Shown in pieces: positions 51,440 through 64,000 of a DNA stretch of 64,000 nucleotides (the first letter of the stretch is position 1; every line of letters begins with the position of its first letter). The notes under the pieces were generated by a model. It was not told where the DNA came from. It did not search any database and saw only the letters and a program-made list of their open reading frames with translations. Source of the DNA: Taeniopygia guttata (lineage: Eukaryota > Chordata > Aves > Passeriformes > Estrildidae); contig NC_133030.1 in assembly GCF_048771995.1 (NCBI RefSeq), positions 52,226,501-52,290,500 of the forward strand, in the 5' to 3' direction. The position numbers and the translations under genes were made by a program.

Positions 51440-51990
51440 AGAGCTTCTGCCCATTTTTACCACCTACAGATCTGGCCTGAGATCTGCTGTTTTCCCGCGA
51501 CAAACGCGAGAAAGAATACGTCTTATGCATCCTTTTAGCATTCGAGCAAACATGGTGTTTAATATTAGAAGTCGGCATGCATGTGGTTGCTTAGGAATGA
51601 GAAACATCCTTTTGCTATGCCCTCCGATATGCACAGGGTTGCTGTGGGATGTTTTTGTGCATTCTACTTGAGCAGTTACCAGGGTCTAGAGTCCACGGGA
51701 ACATGACATTGTAATCTTGGTCATGTTTTATTTATGGGAAATAGCGCAGCAGATAGGGTGTGTTAACAAACAAAGATGATTGCTTCGGGGGCACTCTCTC
51801 GTCCTGAGGTAATTAAGACAAAGTAGTTTCACTGGTTGGGGGATTCAGACTGCAGACAACCTTTCCCTTGCTAAAATGATCTGCAGCAACCAGGCCAAAA
51901 AGGCTAACTCAGAAGCAACGTTGGTAGTGTTTTATCTTTGGTTAAAGGTGCATCATTAAATGGCACCGATATAAATTATACTTCTTAAAA
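51440..51990. promoter_or_regulatory. candidate conserved non-coding element with local CpGs
   Basis: Unique sequence with CpGs unusually frequent for this window ('ttcccgcgacaaacgcgag' near 51493, 'gaatacgtcttatgc', 'aagtcggcatgc', 'aatagcgcagcag', 'ctctcgtcctgagg'). A GTTAACAAACAAAGATG string near 51761 overlaps forkhead-type and TCF/LEF-type cores. No open frame longer than 81 codons. Retained CpGs in non-island DNA can indicate constraint or recent unmethylated history; the call is inference. Confidence 0.3.
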
Positions 51991-53769
51991 ATCCATATAA
52001 CATTAAAAGCTACTGAGAGGAAAATGTCATTCTCAGAGATGTGCTGATTTTCAGCTGGAGAAATATCCAAAGAATTACTGCTATAGCCCAGCATCCCTTT
52101 CACATCTTGAACTGAAAACAGTAACTGTCACCAAGGCCACCCTAACCACAAACCCTGAGAGATACTGGCCTGACAAAACATGTAAACTCGGAGTCAGGCT
52201 CAGCTGTCAAAGAATCTCAACATCACAAGGGAAATCTATTCCACCATCAAAGGTCACAACTCAGAGACCTATGGCTGCTCACATTTGTTGGTTATTTGCA
52301 AACTGTATGGCTGTGATCACAGCCTGCAGTACTTGTTCCAGAGGAACAAACAGAAACACACACAAGGCACAGCACAGGTTTCACTGGGAAATACACAAAG
52401 ACCCTCCTCTTTGTCCATTGCCTCTTCTCCCTTCTTTTATTTTTAGCCTCATCCCTTCCACTGCAGCCTGTCCAGTTAGAAAACTCCCCCTATCTCCTCC
52501 CTCTCCACAGCAGGTCAGTTTCTCCTGGTGATGGGCAGGTGCCTTGGCTGGCCAAGGTCAGGCTGATCCCGCGGGGTCTAATGCAGTCACGCTGTGCTCA
52601 CACTGAAAGTGCAAAATGGCCTTGCTCCCTGAAGTCTTTAGCTGGCCCACTGAATGAAACCAACAGGACATTTTTCACTGATTCTGGCAAGCTCTGGGTG
52701 AAGCTTCTTTGGTGGAAATACCTAATTTCTTAGACCTTGAGACATAAAAACCATGCCATAAAAACACATCTTCCAAAGAATGTCCCATAGGACTAAGATC
52801 AATACCCACCAGAGCTGAACTTGGAAGAGCTGCACAAAATTTCTGGTTACTTCATAGAATTTTTTGTATGACCTTCAACAAACAAATTAATCTTTCTGTG
52901 ATTCAGATCCCCATTTAAAACTATTATAATAGGCTTTTCTCTTACTGTTTATGCATGCTGCCCAAAGATATTAGGTCTCACAAAAGCAGAGGTAACAAGC
53001 TGCAGTGCTGCTGTTCTGGGACAGTTATAAGCATATGGAGCATTTCAGAGGCATCAGCTATAAAGTAATTCATTTTCAGGATTCCCCATCTTTCACTAAT
53101 AGGCTACATTTGCTGTATAGAATGCTTACAGCAGCGTTGCTGTCTTCTGACAGCATTAACCCAGAAGAGTGGTCTGCTCAAAGCTGAGTCAATTTGAAAG
53201 GAAAGAATAAATACACTTAATGAAACCTGACAGGTACCTTTCACACCTTTCCAGGGAAAGACATTAATTGGCCCCTTTGCTTTTAACTGTCCTATGTTGA
53301 TATTTTAAAATAGATCAATAGAGTAAAAGCCAATATCTTGATTGCTTCAACTGTACTTTTATTTAGGCTAATTTGCCTAATTTTCTCTGAATTAATTCAA
53401 GGGCTAAAATCAGGTCTGGTGAAAGAAGGGAGAATCCCTTCAAAGGTTATGTTGCTTTAGCTTACACCAGGTCTGAATCTAGTCCGCAGGTCTTTTTTTA
53501 TGTTTGATGAAGCCTGAGTGAAGGCAAGACTGCCACTGAACTTCTCTGGTTAGTAAACATCAAAAACCCCAAAACCCCTTGCTCTTTTAAGATGCCATTC
53601 AAGGGAGCCATGATCACTAATTTGTGAGGAAAGGTTTGCCAAGGAAAAATTCTGAGAGCAACATAAGGTGAAATTCCTTGTGAAGATGTAGTGGATTTGT
53701 TTCTTCTTCCAGATACCCATGGAATCACATGGTTCCTCACAGTGGGGGAGAACACCTATACAACATTCT
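51991..53769. other. non-coding DNA, nothing recognised
   Basis: Frames are under 90 codons and featureless. No repeat family is recognised. Confidence 0.6.
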
Positions 53770-54365
53770 TTTTCCTATTTGAGAAGAGTTATCTTCCTCT
53801 TTACTTTGTCTCCTGCTCATATTTGTACAAACAATCCAAGTTATTCCAATATTTCCTCATCAAATATACACAGTTTCCTTTGCTCCCTTTAGGTCAGCCT
53901 TCCAACTGGACTGCATTTTTTTCAATTCTTATGAGCTGAACCCAAAGCTGGATGTCCAGAGTCTTCACCAATACTGGGCAGAGTGCCCATCATAACATTT
54001 ACAGGCTATTCTGGTTGGTGCATGCCATGGTGGTATCTGTCTTTTTCACAAGAGCATATTGCTCTTATGATCCTTCATATCCTTTTTTTTTTTTTTCCCT
54101 CTGGCCAATGGCTGTTTAGTAAATTAGTCAAATATTAAGATCACTTTGAACACCACAATCAGCCTTTAATACAATGTTGATCTTTCACAACCTGGTTTGG
54201 TATGCAAATATAATAAATTGTCTTCAGTCTATCACATAAGGATGTCATGAAATTAAATTTAATTGCACAGAACTGGCCCTAGTCCTGACCCCTTAAAACC
54301 TGCTGTATTTTGAGAATGGCTCCTCCAAGATGATTTTGTTCCCTTCAAGCTGTATGTGTCTTTCT
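53770..54365 (-). mobile_element. old CR1 LINE fragment, about 600 bp
   Basis: A long run of antisense CR1 landmarks appears in the correct order on the plus strand. They are 'agttattccaatatttcct' near 53839, 'tcttcaccaatactgggca' near 53961, 'aggctattctggttggtgc' near 54003, 'ttttcacaagagcatattg' near 54044, and 'cagaactggccctagtcct' near 54268. In CR1 these correspond to the region from the reverse transcriptase back end towards the 3' untranslated region. A T-rich stretch near 54080 interrupts the match. The minus-strand frame is broken throughout. Family-level call is well supported by order; the limits are approximate. Confidence 0.68.
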
Positions 54366-57300
54366 CTTCCTGAACAGAAAAGGTCCCTTGAAAAGAAAAT
54401 TGGGAGCATGTAGAAATACAAGCAAACTGAGATATGATATTTGGCTGGTAGACAGAGAGGCAAGCTGAACAGCACTTTACTTGTAGGTGTGTAGATTGTT
54501 CTGGTGTCGTTTGTGCTCAGAAGATCTGAATTCATTTTTCTTTAAGCTCCTATTTCATTTAAGCAGTTATTATGTGGGACAACTGCAGAAGCAGATCACC
54601 AGACTCCTGGGCCAGAAGTGTTTCACAGATCAAAAAACTTCACTTGAGGCACAATTACCTGTACAAATTACTTCCCATTAACAGTTCAGGGAGAAATCAA
54701 TGTCCAGTCTTGCCAGGCCAGAGAAAGAAGGACTGAAACCTCATCTGTGGGAAAACAGGATGGTGAAGAGAAATATAATGTTTTCACATTGAGGAATCAT
54801 TCATCACCAGGTTAAAGTGGTAACATGAAGTCACACAGGAATAACAGCTAACAAAAGAAGCAGTCTGAGTATGGAAAATCATGTGAACTCTCTGACCAAG
54901 GTTTTTGCATATCAAGACAAGTATATACTTCTGGGAAAAATTGCTTGAGAGATTACATCAGACTGAAATGACAAAAAAGTTACTTCATTCTGCTGGCTGA
55001 TCATTCACATACCTCACAGAAGTTCCTACTGAGATGACAGTAGACTTAATTTGCCAAGAGTTACTGCTTTCCACTGCTCACTCTTTTTTGAGGATTGACT
55101 TATTGGGAACTGACATTCAGTACCACAAAGCAAACAAGTACTTTGGTTTAAAACAACTCTTGTTTTAAAAAGTCTGAAGAACATGGTACTCTTTTTAAAA
55201 AATATATCCAATATTAAAACCATTTACCAAGCTGAGTTGGATAGCACAAATTGGAAAATTACTCTCAGTTGATGAATAAATATGCCTCTATGCCTTGGCA
55301 CAACAGAGAGATGCTGATTTACATCAGCACATATCCCACTTTTGTTTGCTCCCCCACAAAGCAGAATTAGAAAATTCATTTCTCTAACTTACTACTAAAA
55401 AAGGAAAATAAATCAGCTTTTAAAATCCACATCTGGGAAGACAATCCATCATCACAGACACAGCCCCATCTCCACTGGTCATGACCACTGTTCTGCATAC
55501 ATCTGCTGTGGAGTATCCTTGTGGGATGGATGGACAAGACATTCCACAGCCATCATCACACATACAATGTAGAACAAGGTGTGCCAATTGAAATTGTATT
55601 GCTGAAGTCCTCTATTTTTCTCTGATTAGCTTGATCTGCCAGCAGAGAACTGGTTAATCCAGCTGACTTTGCACTAGAGGGAATAAGGAGTGCCTATGAG
55701 AGGTATACTGCCACTCTTTTATAAAAAGAATAAACTTTGGCAGAGGAGTAAACTGCAAATTTTTCACATCTCAAACTTCAAAACCAGTGCATACATAGCA
55801 ACATTTCCATCAGAGAACATTTTTCACACAGAGACATGATTTTTTAACTAAAAATGTGTTTCCCTCAACAAGAAAGTTCATGTTTTTTGTCACTTGTAGA
55901 TTGGCCATCTTAAATAGCAACGATTTCATACTATTACTTTGGGACTTTGCAATAAACCAAATTGAATATCTAAATTTCAACCTCCTGCAGGTAGAGAGTG
56001 GTATCCACTAGGGAGTCATTCCAAGAGTTGCATAGGACTCTTGCACTTACAAGCCATATAGATGTGAAGGTAATTCTGCAGCCTTCCATATCCAGTGAAA
56101 TGGTTAAAACACTGTCTTGGCCATGTGCTGCTTACCCTGAATTTGTGTTATCCATTTGGTACAGTGATGGGTTTCTCCACCAGAAACATAGGGAGTTAGG
56201 AGTTATGTCTCTCTTTAGTAAAGATGAGGCTAAGCCACAAACTGAAACAGGATGGATCTGGCATTTCAATTCCTCTAAAATGTTCAGACATTAAAAGCAA
56301 TCACTTAAGCCATTTGAATATGAGCAGAATAATACCTGTGACAAGAAATTTTTTCTAAAATAGCTTTGGACCACTGCCTTTTTTTAATATTCATTTAGAA
56401 ATACAAAGGTTGTTAAAATCTGTAGGTCTTAGAACCCAAGTTACCTCTAAAATGCGATTTAAAATCCCATTTCACTCAGGTATTTTGAAATGTCTAACAG
56501 TCCTGATTCATCAATGATCCTCCAACACATTCCTTTCATCTGAACATGATTATCATGTGAAACATGATTTTCTCCCTTGTTTATATCTCTTAACATCTCC
56601 TTACCTCTCCTCTTCTAATTCTGTAATTGTGTCATTTCATTCTGTCAGTCATTTGGGAGTATTTTGCTGGAATAGTGCTTTTCTCTGTGAAGCTGCATTA
56701 TGTTACATCATTGCTAAGAATTCAAAGTATTCTGTAATAAGTGTCTGGATTCTGATTAGATTGCTTCAGCTACATTCCTAATAGAAACTACTATTGCTAA
56801 CAATATCAATTTTTCTTGGTTTTGGTTCTGGTTCACATTGGAAATATATTATATGAAGGCTCCACTCCTTTGGCCTCCTTTTTCTCTCCAACAATTCATC
56901 TCACCATCACATCACAGAGAGTTAAATGAGGAGAGTTTGTCCTGAGTTCTGTGTTCTATGCTTCATGTCTACTTGGCTTTCCTAATTTATTTTAGTTTCC
57001 CTTTGTCTCTCTACATCTCACCCTATTTAACATGATGAGTGAAGTCCCACATGTAGTTTTATGTAGTTTTATCCATCTTCACATATCAGTGGGGGAAAGA
57101 ATTATCAACACACCTCCTCATGGTACTTTGCTACAGTGGAAATTTAGCATGTACCAGATTATCTTGGTGGCTAATCATTGAACTTTGCTTTATGATCTAT
57201 TGGTTTCTAGTGAAAAATAGCATTTTAGATCTTTTAATAGTGTCTCATAGAATGTTATATAGACATTGTCCACATGCAATGGGCGCTCCAATTGTGATTT

Positions 57301-60300
57301 CTAGCAGGGAAGCAAGGGGTCTTCATTTGTCATTGTAATATTCATTTTAAATCAGTCACTAAAGTGACTGGCAATCTTAAGAACATAATGTGGTAGACTA
57401 AAATAAGCTCAGTTACACTTGTCTGTTAATTAGGAGAAACTCAAATAAAAGCACTATTGTACTCTGGCTTTCTACACTAGTATCTAAGTTAGGTACAGAG
57501 AGATGTATACGTTGTTTTTGCACACTTACATGCATCTAACATGTTGCTCATTGGACTCCTTCTTTATGCATAAAATATTTTTGAAGAGCAATATTTTTTT
57601 TTGCATCACTGTAATTACTAGTCAGTTTTCAGGAACAATTAAGTCGTCATGGTTTACTTTCACATTCTCATTAGCTTTTTTGTTCTCTGATGATACCTAT
57701 GATTTCTACCATAATCAGCACAGGCAGTTGCCAAATCTATCTGAAAATATGCACTTCACTTGCACTGGAAGTTTGTCACAAATATCCTGACAGAATAAGA
57801 ATAATTTAAAAGATACGCATAGAAGGAAACCTGTGTCTAACTTTTGTGCAGAGGAAGTAATCTATGAATCAATATCTTGTCTACATAATGCAATGGTCTC
57901 CTCATTAGTTTGGGAAGTAGAACAATCAGAACAAATTTTTAAGCTAGCCTCACCCTCAAACTGCAGTCCAACAAAGCCCTGAATTTTGTGTCCACTCAGT
58001 AAATTTAGTACCTGTGGTTAAAGCCATGGGGAAATGGACAGTGACAAGACTGGATGAAGAATCTTTTCCTACCAGCCTTTTTTTTTTTTTTCGGTATACA
58101 ATTACATTTGATTCTGTTCTACATAACAACTTGTTTAGGAAATGTACTGAAAGAAATAGTCTTGCACTGGTAAAGCATTGGCAAAAGGAGTGAACTGGTC
58201 TTTTCCATCTCTCACATGTGTGATCTCAGAGAATGGTCTGTCATCTGCCAGACAATGAAGTGCATGTTGTCATTGAGTAGCTAAAGGTCAGTGTTTAGCT
58301 GAGCTAGGAGAATAATTCAGAGCAAATCAACTATTAGGCAAATGCTGCTTCTTTTTTGCTTACAAGTTGTCTGCAAATAGATCACAATTTTCTCAAATAT
58401 ATTCATTATTCAGAATTATTTCCTGAATGATTTTTGTGTGTAATTATTGGTCTGTTCACAAGCCTTTCATTTTGGGTGCTTGGTTTTCAAGCTGTTTTAA
58501 TTGGGCGTACAGATCACATGGCATCTTTCTGTCCTTTGGTAGGCTAAATGTAACTCTTGGACTCTACTTTTTGATGGAAAAATCTCAGTTATTGTCTTGG
58601 AGTTCAACAATCACTGCCATTCTGTTATATGTTCCTATAATTTATGTAAGTTTTATGTACATAAAACCACTAAACCAGATTCAAATCCGTAGAATATTTA
58701 TGCAAAAAAGGAGTAAATATATTGAATCCAAAGAAGTAATATGGTGTACAACCGGTGTGAAGAATTTGAGAAATCAATTTTCCTTTATAATAGTTTTTCA
58801 TTATAATTGCAATGCTGAGTTTAATTACTTCTCCCTTCATACCAAAGTTTGAATTCCATTGGTTTCACTTGTATTTCATAAAGATTTTTCTAAGCCCTCT
58901 TCCTTTACCAATTATTCTGGAGTTCTTGGAATACACTAGCATGTGTGAAACAGGAGTAAACCAACCCAAGCATGTCGCAAAGAGACTCATTTGGATTTGG
59001 TTGTTTGCAGCTTTATTTGTGTGATTTCTCATATTTTCTCTGTCAAAAGGGCCTAATTCTACTTTTCCCCTCATGCCAATGTGTGTGTGTAATCAGGGCT
59101 CTGACAGACAAGCTCTAGCATATCCAGTGGTGATGAGTTAAGGCATTACAACTTCCAGGAGGTCCAGAATTCTCCTTGCCAGGCATATATCACTTTCCCT
59201 AGCAGAGGCAGTAGACAGAGACCCCTTGTACCTCCAAACCCTCCCAGCCATAAGCTGCCATGCACAGCAGTGGCTGCTGCTGCTAAATCTTTGAGCACCA
59301 CATCAACATCTGCAAGGCCTGCAGCGTCTTTACAGCCAGAAAAACGACATGGTGGTGTAAAGCTCGGCTGGAGTGAAGTCATGTTTATGGGGTGTCAAAA
59401 ACACCCCATTCAAATGCAAACTGTACAAAACTTAGAAGTAAAATGTAACAGCCTGAACAGCTCACTTCAGAAGGCATCCAAAATGAACATGGCATTTGGG
59501 AAATTATAGCGTGAACTATTGCCCAATATAATTGTCAGCGTCGGGTTCTGATTTCATTTTCACTGTTTTTTCATAAGTGCAACTTTTCAAAGCCTGTAAC
59601 TTTTATATCACTCTGAAGCCTTGATCCAGCAAAGCGCTTACACACATACCTAAATTTAGATTTTAAATTCAGGGAGCCTGAGATCAGGAAGGGACCATCT
59701 GTAGGAGCTCTTCTGTAGCACACACCACTTAGCTTCCCCTCCTGACTTCTGAGTTGAGCCAAATACTTTAAAGTCCAGGAGCAACTCCTTTGAAATGAAT
59801 TTCAATTACCTGCTTGCTTTGAATCAAAAGCCTGCTACATGGTTTGTTGGACCGGGGCCTCCAGGAAACTAGAATCTGGTCTCCAACACTCCAAATCTTT
59901 CCTATGCTTTCCAATAATAGCTTGAATAACAATTCTCTTATTTACGATTTCCATGCATTAGCTAACAGGTTGGCTTGATAAAGAGCATCAGGACAGTGAA
60001 CTGCCTGTAGCTGTCAGCTCTATCCTCAAAATGCAAATTGTGCAAAATTCTGCCTTTGAATGTTCATGTCTTTGTCCCTAGCTGAGAAGGAGGAGCAGAT
60101 GTTTATCTGCAGTTACATTTTGGTGCTTCTCACATAATACAGTCTGCGGCCCAAATTCAGGTCTTGGTTGAATTTGTAAGTGTTCTCTCTATTTGCATTG
60201 GCATCCAAAAAGCAGAACATGGTAACAAACCTGAGTGCATACACCATACAGTTACATTTATGGGGAGGGAAGGGAAAAAAAACACGAGCAAAGCACTTCT

Positions 60301-60649
60301 CAGCACCTTCAGAAAATTGAGATAATGCCCCCAAACATAATTTTTTATGAGAAATGTGTCTTTTTCAAGCATTATTATACCACTTTCTCTCAAGACCACT
60401 ATTCAGGATATACCTTGCATTCTATTTAAGTCCAAGGAATGTAATCAGGACTTGAGCATCTGCTCAGCATCATTCAGATTCTCACATAACCCTCTCAAAC
60501 AAGATTTCTCTCCTGATGTACTCCCATGAGAACTGACAGAAAATATGGCAGGAGCTCTATCATCTGTACTGAGGCTTCAACCCCTTGCTCCCTTCTTTTT
60601 CCCCTTCCCACCCCTGAATGTCAAAAAAACAGGAAAGACAAGATTTGGA
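54366..60649. other. unique non-coding DNA downstream of the probable gene end
   Basis: No gene or repeat family is recognised; frames do not exceed 141 codons (58427-58852 plus, hydrophobic, A+T-rich, no domain). A 9-bp-arm hairpin lies at 59387-59409. A tandem duplication of ATGTAGTTTT is seen near 57053-57072. If the minus-strand polyadenylation site at 60669 is used, this interval lies downstream of that gene. Confidence 0.55.
59387..59409. repeat. small perfect hairpin
   Basis: Arms ATGGGGTGT and ACACCCCAT (9 bp each) flank the loop CAAAA. It has no downstream T-run on either strand and no further context, so no role is assigned. Confidence 0.85.
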
Positions 60650-60668
60650 GATCAAGTCAAATGTCCAA

Positions 60669-60674
60669 TTTATT
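60669..60674 (-). terminator. polyadenylation signal AATAAA with downstream U/GU-rich element
   Basis: The plus strand TTTATT at 60669-60674 is AATAAA on the minus strand. About 25-45 nt further along the minus strand, at roughly 60622-60645, is a U/GU-rich stretch (TCTTGTCTTTCC then TGTTTTTTTG), the usual layout for cleavage at around 60648-60658. Further AATAAA motifs on the minus strand at 62948-62953, 63015-63020 and 63021-63026 could serve as proximal alternative sites. Confidence 0.55.
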
Positions 60675-62166
60675 TTTATAACTTGAAACTGGAACAAACG
60701 TTTTGAACGAGCGTACAAATGAAATGGTAGACACATGCTGAACTCAACATTGTGACAATAGGAGGAAAAAAAAGAGGCCAAAAATCTTGTACAGAGAATA
60801 AAAGGAACAATAAATATTTCACTAAGCCATATTGAAATGACCTCCAGCCATCTCAACATTTTATCCATAATAAAAAAAAAAGTGCTCTTGTTTTTTAAAC
60901 AGAGCACAAATACCAAGCAATAATAAATAGTTCCAAACTTGTAGTAAAAGACAAAACCTCCAAGTAAACAACAAAAGCTCATACAATAAGTAATAGAAAA
61001 AGGTAATAAAAATATTTTGCCTTGCCGGTACAAATGCAAACAACTTAAATCAATGTTACTTTGCTTTGCAGTTCTAAAATACAAAGAGCACCATAAAAAT
61101 GAGTTTGCCTGTGATAAACAAAACCTTGGACTGTCTTTTACATAGGACTGGGATGAAATGCTGATTTTTTTTGACCCTTTCCTTTAAAATTTCTATTTTT
61201 CTTTCCAAAACCAGGTTTCTGCACCTGTCCTGTTGCCAGGGAGTCAACTGGAGTTTTGTTCTGGACTTCAATGGCAGCAAGACTAGACACAATGAAAATA
61301 CTAAATTCAACCTTTAAAAAAAATTAAAACTAAAAATGTGAAAAGAACTATGGCAGCATTCTAGCTATGTCCATGTTATATTGTGCTTATGGCCTAGTAA
61401 ACTACGGCTCTTCTAAGCAAGAAGAAAAGGAGGGCCATTTCAGTATCACTACAGTCTGCAGAAACACAACCCTTGTGCTTTTGGGTGACTTATTGTTAGT
61501 TTAAGTGATCTAAGTCACAAAATTAGACAACTGCTGGTGTTAGCTATCCTGGATAATTAAAAACAACAGTGAGACTGAAACTCCTAAACAACTTACAATG
61601 AAATGAAAAGTGAAATTCTTTCTTAAATCAATGAATTGTAGACTGAAAATGTGCAGTTAACTTCTGATCTTCATTGCACTGATGCAAGTTCAAGAGATTC
61701 TTCTGAGTTCTGTGGCATGAGTGGATTTAAACAAAAGCCAGAGATCTGTATTTTCACCAAAAAGTGAAAATGTGCCTTTAAGGGACCACACTCCAACCTC
61801 AGTTCTGCTGGAATAATCCAGGACTAAGAGTGATGAATAACTCCTGATCTATATCAGTTTAATTGAGATACAGAATTTGTCCAGAAGACTTAAGGGTGTG
61901 ACATTCAAGCCAGGAAGGCATATATCTATCTGATAAGGTGAACCAAAATTTCCCTGCTGTCACACCCATGCCTCTCCAATTGCTCCAGTGGTTCTGCACC
62001 AATGAAAGCAGAATCATTTGGCATGGCAATATATTTTTCTTCCTGTTTTTGTTTTAAGTTTTTCCATCATTTTCTGCAAGAGCGGTGATCATTTTCTCCT
62101 CCCCTTCACTAATGCATTAGTGCCTCTTCTGCCACATCTTCCCCTCAACCCAAAAGGGAGAGAGTG

Positions 62167-62184
62167 TGAGAGAGAGAGAGAGAA
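62167..62184. repeat. (GA)n microsatellite
   Basis: A short GA run of about nine units within the probable 3' UTR. Confidence 0.85.
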
Positions 62185-63159
62185 AAATAACTGCAAAGAA
62201 GAGAGACATCAAAAGGTACAGGATTTCATCCCAGTCCCTCAAACATTCAAAAATTTATGGAATGTACAATTAGAAGTGAACAGCAGCAAAGCAGCTAATA
62301 ACATGGACTGGCAAGACCTGTACACGGAGTTGATCCTGTTCTAACAGGGAAGAGGAGGGCTGTGCCTGGACTAATTTTACTTCAACCCAATTACAGCTGT
62401 ACCAACAGCAGGCCATTTCACCATTTTATGTCAAAGTGATGCAGCAGCTCTCACTTTTTGCTATAAAAAGACTTTCTTCCAGAGGGCAGTGGCAGGGTGT
62501 GAGAAGCAATGAGTGGGGGTTGGCCAGGAGAGGGAAGATGTATTGGACATCTTGTTTGGAAGGAGGGGAAGAAATCTCCTCTCTCTCTCTCAAATCTGCA
62601 GGGAAGCTGTGGGATGTCACCCCAGACACCTTTCCAGGAACGGAATTTCTTTTCACACAAATAGGCAATATCCATCCAGCCTGGTTCAACCATACCTGGT
62701 AAAACCTTGATGCAAGGGGTCCAGGCAACTTTGAAGTTATTTAGAGCCCTGTGGGAACAGCACTTTTTTGTAGGCCATTTCTGACAAAAAATATATATAC
62801 AACTAAAATTATTTGTGAACAACAACAAGAAAAAAAAAAAAGTAAAATAAAAAAGCACTTAATTATTTTGTTTTGTTTCTTTTACTCAAAGGTCGTCTAA
62901 CAACCCCCTTTTTTCCTGTACAATAAGGACTTCACATACAAATTTTTTTTTATTTTTGCAATATTTTATCCTGCCAAATTAAAAAAATATATTATGGCAG
63001 CCTGTTTGTTTGTTTTTATTTTTATTTCCAAATTCACTAACAAAAAGGTACATTAAATCCCTTTAAAAGGACAAGCGTACAGTTAAAAAATTACAAGCTT
63101 CAGTAAAAATACAGCAAGTGCCTACATCATATGAATCAACCAATATCAATATCCATTCC

Positions 63160-63206
63160 AGAAGGGGAAGGGAAGGGGAGAAGGGGAGAAAAAAAGAGAA
63201 AAATAG
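63160..63206. repeat. purine-rich tract in the probable 3' UTR
   Basis: A plus-strand purine run of GGGGAAGGGAAGGGGAGAAG type, pyrimidine-rich in the minus-strand transcript. Such polypyrimidine stretches can bind PTB-type proteins, but nothing here shows that this one does. Confidence 0.7.
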
Positions 63207-63892
63207 GTACAGGTCAGAAACGTGATTTTTTTTTTCTGCAAAGCAATAACAATATTAAGCACTTTTTTCTACGTACTTTTTCTACATGGTGTAGCAATCA
63301 CCTTTTAATCCCCGAATACAAGATTCTATACATTTTTGAAATAAAAATTCAACACCCAAGGCAGAAAAAAATTTACTAAAACTCAAGACTTTACAGTTAC
63401 AGTGACAAGAACAAATTTATAGACCCACCATTTAAATTTTACTGCAACATTTTCAAGGAAAAAAGAAAATTTTTTTTTTCTTTCTGGTTTTGTAAAATGC
63501 CCAGGCATTCTCCATTATTACAAATACTGGTCCACTTTTACAGTAATCAAGAAATTTTAATATATATAATATATACTAAAACCCCGTCACCAAAAGAAAA
63601 CAATATACACATGGCCATTATGGCATTTTTTTAATAACCTATTAAGCAAACTTTGAAAAAAAAAAAGATTGCTCAAACACACATACACACAATTTCTTTT
63701 TTACCCTTGTATGTATTCAATACTGTAAACGTATTTTAAGACAGAGTGCACTAAATTTAACTTTTAAAAAAAAATTAGCCGTTGTTCCTGAATTGGTTTT
63801 TCTCATTCAATGATAGCAACTTGTAATTTGTGTCATTTGAGTTTTAATTCAGCAGTAAATCATTTCCATTCCATTTCCTAAGCAGCGTTGTC

Positions 63893-63907
63893 CTGAAAAA
63901 AAAAAAA
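63893..63907 (-). other. candidate 3' splice acceptor (T12-CAG)
   Basis: On the minus strand twelve T residues (63896-63907) are followed by CAG (63893-63895), with the exon beginning GACAACG. A possible branch-point string GCTGAAT lies about 10 nt upstream of the T-tract. This is a strong match to acceptor consensus, but poly-T tracts followed by CAG also occur by chance in A+T-rich DNA. Confidence 0.4.
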
Positions 63908-64000
63908 GGCTGAGAATAATTCAGCTAATGTATGTCCGAAGTTGTGCTGGGTATACATCTTCATTTGATTGGGTCTTATGGCATTTTCATGTCCACTATC

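Larger units (their letters stand above)
60650..63892 (-). other. probable terminal exon with long 3' UTR, gene not identified
   Basis: Read on the minus strand, this 3.2-kb interval has the look of a vertebrate 3' untranslated region. It is A+U-rich, has no interspersed repeat, has many short U-runs and ATTTA-type motifs, and ends in a well-formed polyadenylation site (60669-60674). At the other end a T12-CAG tract forms a candidate splice acceptor at 63893-63907. After that acceptor each phase closes soon: phase 0 reads DNAA and a TAG stop at 63878-63880; phase 2 reads QRCLGNGMEMIYC and stops at 63849-63851; phase 1 reads 15 codons to a TAA at 63844-63846. The upstream coding exons would lie beyond 64000. 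The peptide tails did not let me name the gene. Alternatively the UTR continues through the acceptor and past the window edge. The 174-codon minus frame 60560-61084 is a UTR artefact. Confidence 0.5.

Noticed and set aside
60560-61084. 174-codon hydrophobic minus-strand frame that could pass for a membrane protein
   Set aside because: It spans the polyadenylation signal and is Phe/Leu/Cys-rich because the transcript is U-rich; read as 3' UTR and flank.
62455-62475. TATA-like string (GCTATAAAAAG) considered as a promoter
   Set aside because: Isolated, inside the probable 3' UTR, and without supporting initiator or downstream gene.

Overview
The window looks like bird (or at least sauropsid) nuclear DNA. 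The interspersed repeats I can recognise are CR1-type LINEs of several ages, I see no Alu-like SINE, most of the sequence is A+T-rich and CpG-poor, and no open reading frame outside simple repeats resembles a protein I know. It is largely intergenic or intronic, not a gene-dense region, and I found no complete protein-coding gene, rRNA, tRNA, CRISPR array or intact mobile element. The right end probably carries the 3' end of an unidentified minus-strand gene.

Layout, left to right. 1-2879: unique A+T-rich sequence. 2880-3370: 3' part of a CR1 in minus orientation. 5905-6240: a block that looks constrained, followed by a short CpG island at 6385-6690. 8932-9016: a perfect 37-bp inverted repeat with an 11-nt loop. 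9017-26200: mostly unique non-coding DNA with homopolymer runs, a small palindrome and a possible old repeat. 26312-27398: an unbroken 1,087-nt purine strand made of about 191 GGGAA units followed by 18 GAAAAA units. 28420-29700: a 5'-truncated, decayed plus-strand CR1 with a recognisable reverse transcriptase fragment. 34390-34910: a frameshifted remnant of a CR1/L2-like endonuclease region. 35775-36130, 38090-38390 and 53770-54365: old minus-strand CR1-like remnants. 42462-42539: a 78-bp perfect palindrome built on (AT)35. 48290-48615: a second CpG island, containing a 9-10 bp G+C-rich minisatellite. 51440-51990: unique sequence with locally raised CpG content. 60650-63892: a probable long 3' untranslated region read on the minus strand, bounded by a polyadenylation signal with a U/GU-rich downstream element and by a candidate 3' splice site.

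No set of genes here can be described as working together. The reading is of one gene tail plus a long flanking non-coding stretch that may hold cis-regulatory elements. Calls of conserved or regulatory sequence are inferences from texture (isolated CpGs, homeodomain/SOX/TCF-like cores, lack of repeats) and need a cross-species alignment. I did not find a clearly new biological system. The strongest structural oddities are the perfect 37-bp hairpin and the kilobase purine tract.
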